Made by a program: the position numbers and the translations under genes. A DNA stretch of 64,000 bases from contig LLYS01000004.1 in the NCBI GenBank assembly GCA_002049495.1, forward strand, positions 147,599-211,598. The letters run 5' to 3'. How positions within the stretch are numbered: the first letter of the stretch is position 1; every line of letters starts with the position of its first letter. Shown here in pieces: positions 58,406 to 64,000 of the stretch. The notes beneath the pieces were generated by a model, which did no database searches, was not told where the DNA came from, and worked only from the letters and a program-made list of their open reading frames with translations. The DNA is from Epsilonproteobacteria bacterium tcs-49 (GTDB lineage: Bacteria > Campylobacterota > Campylobacteria > Campylobacterales > Sulfurovaceae).

Positions 58406-59404
58406 ATGGCTTATCTTAAAATATACAAAGACAACTTTTTACACAACCTTTCCCTGGCCGCGGCAAAAACGGCCTCTATGGAAAAGGTGGCGATCGTGCT
58501 CAAAGACAACGCTTACGGCCACGGGTTGGAACTTATCGCTCCTTTGACGGCGCATGCGGGTATCAAACACGCCGTGGTGCGCAATGAAAAAGAGGCGCTA
58601 AAGATCAAGGACCTGTTTGCCACCATCTTGCTGCTCAATCCCGCAGCCAGGTTGCTGCCGCCGCACCTGCACCAAAGCGCCAACTCTATGGAGCAGCTGC
58701 GAATCCTGCCAAAGGGCAGCAGCGTGGAACTCAAAGTGGATACGGGGATGCACCGCAACGGCTTACAACCCGCCCAGATCGACGAAGCGCTTGCTCTGAT
58801 AGAACAAAAGGGGTTAAGGCTAAAAGGGATCTTTACCCACTACCGAAGCGCGGATATTCTCTCCAGTGAACACTTTTGGCAAAAACAAAACTTCGCCGCG
58901 ATCAAGAACAAATACGCCCGCACAGGCGTCCGCTTCCACAGCGCCAACTCCGCGGCGCTGTTTAGAGACGGCGACTTTGACGAGGATATCGCCCGCGTAG
59001 GGATCGCGGCGTACGGCTATATCGATTATGAACCGGGCTTGGAAAAACCGCCGCTGCAACCGGTGATGCAGCTGTGGGCCAAAAAGATCGCTACGAGCAA
59101 TTTGCAAAAGGGGCAGCGTATAGGCTACGGGGGCATCTTTGCCGCGCCCCGGGAGTGTACCGTCTCGACTTACGACGCGGGGTACGCAGACGGCGTTTTT
59201 CGCAGCAACCCCGGCGATCCTATCACCCTGGCAAACGGAGAAAAAGTTTTGGGAAAAGTCTCCATGGACAGTTTAAGCGCCTACGGCAATAGCGAAGAGC
59301 TTTGCATCTTTGACGACGCCTCGGTGTTGGCAAAACATTTCAATACGATCAGTTACGAAATTTTGGTTTCGATGAAAGAGGGGTGTGAGCGGATAGTGGT
59401 ATAG
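58406..59404 (+). CDS. alr: Alanine racemase
   Basis: PLP enzyme giving D-alanine for peptidoglycan. 332 residues, somewhat short. The Schiff-base lysine is in AIVLKDNAYGHGLEL (K33). VELKVDTGMHRNGL and the FTHYRSAD strand are conserved, and YDAGYADGVFRSN supplies the catalytic Tyr loop. MDSLSAYG near residue 290 completes the C-terminal barrel. Located eight bases after lnt. Confidence 0.94.
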   Translation: MAYLKIYKDNFLHNLSLAAAKTASMEKVAIVLKDNAYGHGLELIAPLTAHAGIKHAVVRNEKEALKIKDLFATILLLNPAARLLPPHLHQSANSMEQLRILPKGSSVELKVDTGMHRNGLQPAQIDEALALIEQKGLRLKGIFTHYRSADILSSEHFWQKQNFAAIKNKYARTGVRFHSANSAALFRDGDFDEDIARVGIAAYGYIDYEPGLEKPPLQPVMQLWAKKIATSNLQKGQRIGYGGIFAAPRECTVSTYDAGYADGVFRSNPGDPITLANGEKVLGKVSMDSLSAYGNSEELCIFDDASVLAKHFNTISYEILVSMKEGCERIVV

Positions 59405-59431
59405 AGGGGGAGGCCCCCTCCATAAAGATAC

Positions 59432-60028
59432 TTAGAGATCTTTGTTGTGTTTATCAAGGTAATCGGCAACACCCTCTGTGGTGGGCTTCATTCCCTCATC
59501 ACCCTGGTTCCAGCCAGCGGGGCACACTTCACCGTGCTCGTTTGTGTAAAGCATCGTATCAACCATTCTGATCATTTCGTCGATATTTCTTCCAAGGGGA
59601 AGGTCGTTAATGACCGCGTGGCGTACCGTACCGTCTTTGTCGATCAAAAATGAGCCTCTTAGTGCCACGGACTCGTCGAAAAGAACGTCGTAATCACGGG
59701 AAATCTGCTTTGTCAAATCCGCAACGAGGGGGAATCTTACCTGTCCGATACCGCCTTCGTTAACTGCCGTGTTCTTCCATGCGAAGTGGGAAAACTGTGA
59801 ATCGATGGAAACACCGATAACGTTGATACCTCTAGAGGTGAACTCGTCGAGTCTTTTGTCAAACGCGATAATTTCCGAAGGGCAAACAAAGGTAAAATCC
59901 AAAGGATAGAAAAACAGTACCGTACCGTTTTCACCGAAGTTTTCATAAAGGTTAAAATCTTCTTTGATCTCGTTGTTTCCCATAACCGTTGTGGCCGTAA
60001 AGTCGGGCGCTTTATTTGTTACTAACAT
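59432..60028 (-). CDS. tsaA: 2-Cys peroxiredoxin (AhpC/TSA family)
   Basis: Reduces peroxides with thioredoxin. 198 residues. The peroxidatic cysteine is C49 in YPLDFTFVCPSEI, and the resolving cysteine is C169 in GEVCPAGW; the GGIGQVRFPLVAD loop and C-terminal YF-like extension mark the typical 2-Cys class. A strong SD (AGGAGGAG) suggests high expression. It is divergent from a PerR/Fur regulator, which probably controls it. Confidence 0.96.
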   Translation of the reverse strand: MLVTNKAPDFTATTVMGNNEIKEDFNLYENFGENGTVLFFYPLDFTFVCPSEIIAFDKRLDEFTSRGINVIGVSIDSQFSHFAWKNTAVNEGGIGQVRFPLVADLTKQISRDYDVLFDESVALRGSFLIDKDGTVRHAVINDLPLGRNIDEMIRMVDTMLYTNEHGEVCPAGWNQGDEGMKPTTEGVADYLDKHNKDL

Positions 60029-60061
60029 AATATCTCCTCCTGTAGTGTTAAAAGATAGGGC

Positions 60062-60137
60062 ATTATATTAAAAGAAACTTTAATTTTCAATTATTAAAAG
60101 AAAAAAATTATTAATAAGTGTAAATTTTTGTTATAAT
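60062..60137. promoter_or_regulatory. tsaA / perR divergent promoter region
   Basis: Minus TATAAT at 60062-60067 for tsaA and plus extended TGTTATAAT (hexamer 60132-60137) for the regulator gene. Between them lies the palindrome TTATTAATAA (60108-60117) in a run of A/T resembling the TTATAATnATTATAA PerR box. The 167-base gap holds nothing else. Confidence 0.6.
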
Positions 60138-60195
60138 TACGATATATCACTTTATAATTTGTTACTGATTGTAAGAAGATGAAAGGAATACTATC

Positions 60196-60600
60196 ATGAC
60201 ACAGCAACATTTAACCATTTTAAAAGAAAACAATATCAAAATTACGCCGCAGCGTTTAAGCATATTGGAACTTTTAGAACATTACGGACATATGAGTACC
60301 AAGGAGATCTTTTCCAAGATCCAATCGAAGTTTCCCTCCATCTCGTTGGCGACCATCTATAAAAATATCAATTTCATGCTGGAAAAGCGTCTGCTTAAAG
60401 AGGTGAAACTCAGCAACCTGGATTCAAAATATGAAATTGCGAAAGAGGCCCATGCGCATATGGTATGCAGCAAATGCCACCATGTTTATGATGTGGAGCT
60501 CAATATCGATGCTGCCATCGAGCGGTTTCAAAAAGAAAACGGATTTAGCGTAGAATCAAATTCGGTAGAGTTGGTAGGCCTCTGCCCGCACTGTAAGTAG
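60196..60600 (+). CDS. perR: Fur-family regulator, probably PerR
   Basis: 134 residues. The winged helix has ITPQRLSILELLEHYGHMST and SLATIYKNINFMLEKRL. HAHMVCSKCHHVYDVE carries the HxH regulatory site and C91/C94; C130/C133 complete the structural zinc site at the end (LCPHCK). Divergence from a peroxiredoxin gene points to PerR (peroxide sensing) over Fur, but the iron-uptake type cannot be ruled out by eye. Confidence 0.87.
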   Translation: MTQQHLTILKENNIKITPQRLSILELLEHYGHMSTKEIFSKIQSKFPSISLATIYKNINFMLEKRLLKEVKLSNLDSKYEIAKEAHAHMVCSKCHHVYDVELNIDAAIERFQKENGFSVESNSVELVGLCPHCK

Positions 60601-60621
60601 TTTCGAAAGCTCCCGCTTTCG

Positions 60622-60650
60622 AAAAAACGGTTGCGCAAACAGCGCAACCG
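60622..60650 (-). terminator. Intrinsic terminator of the rpsL-rpsG-fusA operon
   Basis: On the minus strand CGGTTGCGC-TGTTT-GCGCAACCG forms a perfect 9-bp stem followed by TTTTTT, a model Rho-independent terminator, 15 bases after the fusA stop. An adjacent palindrome (TTTCGAAAGC-TCCC-GCTTTCGAAA, 60601-60624) sits directly after the perR stop and may serve perR on the other strand. Confidence 0.85.
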
Positions 60651-60664
60651 CAAAGAAACGGAAC

Positions 60665-62761
60665 TTAGCCGTTTCTCTTTTCTTTAATCTCTTCAGCGAT
60701 ATTGTTGGGAACTTCACCGTAGTGGTCAAACTCCATCGCATACGTCGCACGACCCTGGGTCATACTTCTTAGATCGGTCGAGTATCCAAACATTTCCGAT
60801 AGAGGAACAAACGCTTTTACCTCTTTGTTTCCGGCTTTGTCATCCATGGAGTTTACCTGCCCGCGTCTTTTGTTCACGTCACCGATAACATCCCCCATAA
60901 ACTCTTCGGGAACTTCAACCTCAACCTTCATCATAGGCTCAAGAATCGCGGGATCGGCTTTACGCACACCCTCTTTGAACGCCATTGAACCGGCAAGTTT
61001 AAACGCCATCTCGGAAGAGTCGACGTCGTGGAAACTTCCGTCGTAAAGCGTTACTTTCAAATCCTCCAAAGGATAGCCGGCGATAACACCGCCTTGCATC
61101 GCTTCTTGAACACCTTTATCAACTGAAGGGATATACTCTTTTGGAATTACACCGCCTTTAATGTTGTTGATAAATTCATAGCCTTCACCCTGCTCTTGGG
61201 GTTCGATCTTGATATATACGTGACCGAACTGCCCGCGACCACCGGATTGCTTCGCGTATTTGTACTCCTGATCAACCGCTTTACGGATCGTTTCACGGTA
61301 TGCAACCTGAGGCTGTCCCACTTCCGCTTCAACTTTAAACTCACGGAGCATTCTATCAACAAGAATCTCAAGGTGCAGCTCACCCATACCGGAGATGATC
61401 GTTTGACCGGATTCCTCGTCGGTCTCAACACGGAAAGAGGGGTCCTCCTGCGCAAGTTTGCCAAGGGCGATACCCATCTTTTCCTGGTCAGCCTTTGTTT
61501 TAGGCTCGACGGCAACGGAGATAACCGGATCGGGGAACTCCATTCTTTCAAGGATCACCTTATCTTTTTCACTGGCGATAGTATCACCCGTAAGCGTATC
61601 TTTCAAGCCTACAACCGCGCCGATCTCACCGGCGTAGAGCGCTTTTACCTCTTCACGGTTGTTTGAGTGCATCTTCAGCAATCGTCCTACACGCTCTTTT
61701 TTACCCTTTGTGGTGTTGTATACATAGCTTCCGCTCTCAACGACGCCTCTATACACACGGGTAAACGCAAGCTGTCCGACGAAGGGGTCGGTCATGATTT
61801 TAAACGCAAGTCCGGCGAATTCACCGTCGTCGGTGGATTCAACTTTGACTTCCGTCCCGTCTTCATACTCGCCTCTGATATCGGCAACTTCCGTAGGAGC
61901 GGGCATATAATCAACAACAGCGTCGAGAAGGGGTTGGACACCCTTGTTTTTAAACGCCGTACCGCATAGCATGGGGATAATCTCCATATCAAGCGTTGCA
62001 GCTTTCAAACCGGCTTTAATTTCATCCGTGGAAAGCTCTCCCTCTTCGAAGTATTTTTCCATCAAATCTTCGCTGGTTTCCGCAACCGCTTCCATCATCT
62101 TTTCACGGTACTCTTCAGCTTTTTCCTGAAGATCAGCGGGGATATCGGTAACTTCAAACTTTTGTCCCATAAGCTTTGGATCGTCGTCCCAAACGATTGC
62201 GTTCATATTCACAAGGTCAACAACACCCTGGAACTCGTCCTCAGCGCCGATAGGAATCTGAATGGGAACGGGGTTTGCGTTGAGTCTGTCTTTAATCTGC
62301 TGCTCTACCGCGTAGAAATCCGCACCGACTCTGTCCATCTTGTTGACAAATACCATTCTGGGAACGCCGTACTTGTTCGCCTGTCTCCAAACGGTTTCGG
62401 ATTGTGGCTGTACCCCACCTACGGAACAAAATACCGCTACCGCGCCGTCAAGAACTCTCATGGATCTTTCAACTTCGATCGTAAAGTCAACGTGCCCGGG
62501 GGTGTCGATAATGTTGATCTGGATATCCTGGTTGTTGGCATCTTTCCAACTACACGTCGTCGCAGCGGAGGTAATGGTGATACCTCTTTCTTGCTCCTGC
62601 TCCATCCAGTCCATGGTCGCGCCGCCGTCGTGGACCTCCCCGATCTTGTGAGAAAGACCGGTATAGAAAAGAATTCTTTCCGTAGTCGTTGTTTTACCTG
62701 CGTCGATGTGCGCAGCGATACCAATGTTTCTTACTCTGTTTAACGGAGTTTTTCTAGCCAT
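60665..62761 (-). CDS. fusA: Elongation factor G
   Basis: Translocation GTPase, 698 residues. G1 is [17 protein letters not shown]2 [12 protein letters not shown]3 [16 protein letters not shown] and G4 [10 protein letters not shown]. Domains II-V follow in normal order, with [10 protein letters not shown] in domain IV. Third gene after rpsL and rpsG, with the terminator directly behind; tuf is not adjacent. Confidence 0.98.
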   Translation of the reverse strand: MARKTPLNRVRNIGIAAHIDAGKTTTTERILFYTGLSHKIGEVHDGGATMDWMEQEQERGITITSAATTCSWKDANNQDIQINIIDTPGHVDFTIEVERSMRVLDGAVAVFCSVGGVQPQSETVWRQANKYGVPRMVFVNKMDRVGADFYAVEQQIKDRLNANPVPIQIPIGAEDEFQGVVDLVNMNAIVWDDDPKLMGQKFEVTDIPADLQEKAEEYREKMMEAVAETSEDLMEKYFEEGELSTDEIKAGLKAATLDMEIIPMLCGTAFKNKGVQPLLDAVVDYMPAPTEVADIRGEYEDGTEVKVESTDDGEFAGLAFKIMTDPFVGQLAFTRVYRGVVESGSYVYNTTKGKKERVGRLLKMHSNNREEVKALYAGEIGAVVGLKDTLTGDTIASEKDKVILERMEFPDPVISVAVEPKTKADQEKMGIALGKLAQEDPSFRVETDEESGQTIISGMGELHLEILVDRMLREFKVEAEVGQPQVAYRETIRKAVDQEYKYAKQSGGRGQFGHVYIKIEPQEQGEGYEFINNIKGGVIPKEYIPSVDKGVQEAMQGGVIAGYPLEDLKVTLYDGSFHDVDSSEMAFKLAGSMAFKEGVRKADPAILEPMMKVEVEVPEEFMGDVIGDVNKRRGQVNSMDDKAGNKEVKAFVPLSEMFGYSTDLRSMTQGRATYAMEFDHYGEVPNNIAEEIKEKRNG

Positions 62762-62772
62762 CTAAATTCCCT

Positions 62773-63255
<483 letters not shown>

Positions 63256-63327
63256 TCAACATAATTTGTTTACTCAACTGTTACCCCCGAAGGTTTTTAC
63301 GGCAACAACTGTGTATCTATTTTCGTC

Positions 63328-63699
63328 TTATTTTGGCTTCTTTGCACCGTATTTAGAACGCGCAACTTTTCTATTAGCAACACCTGCCGTATCCAACGCA
63401 CCACGAACAACGTGATACTTCACACCCGGTAAGTCTTTTACCCTACCGCCTCTTACAAGTACGATGGAGTGTTCTTGAAGGTTGTGTCCCTCACCGCCGA
63501 TGTAGCTGATCACTTCAAAGCCGCTTGTAAGTCTAACCTTCGCAACCTTTCTCAACGCGGAGTTTGGTTTCTTAGGCGTCGTGGTATATACTCTCGTACA
63601 TACACCTCGTCTTTGTGGGCATTTTACCAATGCCGGTGATTTTGACTTCTTAATCACCTTTTTTCGTTCTTTTCGAATTAGCTGATTTATAGTTGGCAA
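63328..63699 (-). CDS. rpsL: 30S ribosomal protein S12
   Basis: 123 residues. [24 protein letters not shown] is the S12 start, then [30 protein letters not shown] and [17 protein letters not shown]. The PKKPNSA and GGRVKDLP loops have the wild-type streptomycin-sensitive lysines. The start codon is TTG, preceded by AAGGAAG, an unusual choice for so highly expressed a gene. Confidence 0.98.
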   Translation of the reverse strand: MPTINQLIRKERKKVIKKSKSPALVKCPQRRGVCTRVYTTTPKKPNSALRKVAKVRLTSGFEVISYIGGEGHNLQEHSIVLVRGGRVKDLPGVKYHVVRGALDTAGVANRKVARSKYGAKKPK

Positions 63700-63737
63700 A
63701 CTACTTCCTTTTCTTGAAATTTTAGAATTGTCGGCTG

Positions 63738-63743
63738 ATTATA
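63738..63743 (-). promoter_or_regulatory. -10 element for rpsL-rpsG-fusA
   Basis: Minus TATAAT (context TTTCGATATAATCAG), predicting a start near 63731 and a leader of about 32 nt. It separates this operon from the rrn operon upstream on the same strand. Confidence 0.6.
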
Positions 63744-63840
63744 TCGAAAAATAGATTATTTTCTGCTTAAGTTTAAAATGTAATTAAATAAAAGTTTATT
63801 TAAATGCGATATCGTAATACCTGGAATGCTTATGATTGGA

Positions 63841-63870
63841 TTGAGATGTGGGTAATGTGGGAAATCTCAA
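63841..63870 (-). terminator. Stem after the 5S rRNA
   Basis: TTGAGAT (63870-63864 on the minus strand) pairs with ATCTCAA (63847-63841). No T run follows, so it may be an end-processing or weak termination stem of the rrn operon rather than a classical terminator. Confidence 0.4.
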
Positions 63871-63986
63871 CGCGGCGTCGACCTACTTTTCCGACCCTGA
63901 GGAGGGTGAGTATCATCGGCGATGGGGAGCTTGACTACCGGGTTCGGGATGGGACCGGGTATGGCCTCCGCTCTAGAGACACCGCG
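63871..63986 (-). rRNA. rrf: 5S ribosomal RNA
   Basis: The minus strand has the 5S core GGTCCCATCCCGAACCCGG, then AGCTCCCCATCGCCGATGATACT. The ends are set by a 9-bp helix I: CGCGGTGTC pairs with GACGCCGCG, giving 116 nt. It is the last gene of an rrn operon; the 23S gene should lie beyond 64000. Confidence 0.95.
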
Positions 63987-64000
63987 AGAGAGGAAAGGGT

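Overview
The window is a gene-dense chromosomal segment, roughly 50% GC by eye, from a member of the Campylobacterota (formerly Epsilonproteobacteria). Three things point there: gene orders known from Campylobacter and Helicobacter (rpsB-tsf-ABC ATPase-fliR, secG-frr-pyrE, speE-coaE, yajC-secD-secF, rpsL-rpsG-fusA); many extended -10 promoters (TGnTATAAT) without an obvious -35; and lineage-typical proteins such as a PgbA-like secreted protein and a Csd/HdpA-like M23 peptidase. The GC content is higher than in most genera of the phylum. The ectoine-hydroxylase-like gene would suit a marine or saline free-living organism. I do not commit to a genus.

Layout: 1-3438 holds coaE (partial), a short speE, pyrE, frr, a polysaccharide deacetylase and secG. 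3599-4400 holds a BioC-like methyltransferase and, on the other strand, the SRP RNA (ffs). 4482-8899 is a tightly overlapping five-gene operon reading PPK2, an unknown protein, a Na/Pi cotransporter, a small coiled coil and a ThiI-like PP-loop enzyme. 8954-16954 holds a PAS/degenerate-GGDEF regulator, mutS2, a small membrane protein, murC, an unknown gene, a miniature flagellar rod-like gene and dapC. 17135-17782 is a thioredoxin/micro-membrane-protein unit with a TTGACA-N17-TATAAT promoter and a CIRCE-like operator. 17961-18869 is an ectD homologue.

18927-22191 is rpsB-tsf-ABC ATPase-fliR. 22177-26766 is moeA, aroC, rnc, rnhA and a LapB-like gene. 26920-32090 is dnaG, a GNAT, prfB and an amidoligase/glutamine-amidotransferase pair. 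32044-36603 is mutY, nnrDE, a highly structured intergenic element, purM, a small membrane protein and panC. 36748-43335 is two type IV-like pilins, priA, ispG, dnaB and comEC. 43322-49438 is a second PhyH-type dioxygenase, dgt, YihY, glcD, pgbA-like and an M23 endopeptidase. 49441-59404 is an HD-GYP response regulator, dnaJ, recR, miaA, secF-secD-yajC, lnt and alr. 59432-63986 is tsaA, a PerR/Fur regulator, fusA-rpsG-rpsL and the 5S rRNA that ends an rrn operon lying beyond the right edge.

Most genes are housekeeping: cell wall (murC, dapC, alr, lnt, M23, deacetylase), replication and repair (dnaG, priA, dnaB, mutS2, mutY, recR), translation, and Sec export. The less ordinary parts are the amidoligase/GATase pair, the polyphosphate/phosphate operon, the orphan EctD homologue with its palindromic promoter, the purM-nnrDE structured element, a 107-bp insertion between rnc and aroC flanked by 12-bp direct repeats, an apparent AUU start of miaA, and promoters placed so that panC, priA and alr would be leaderless. 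I saw no CRISPR array, complete insertion sequence, prophage or tRNA gene, although a tRNA scan was not possible.
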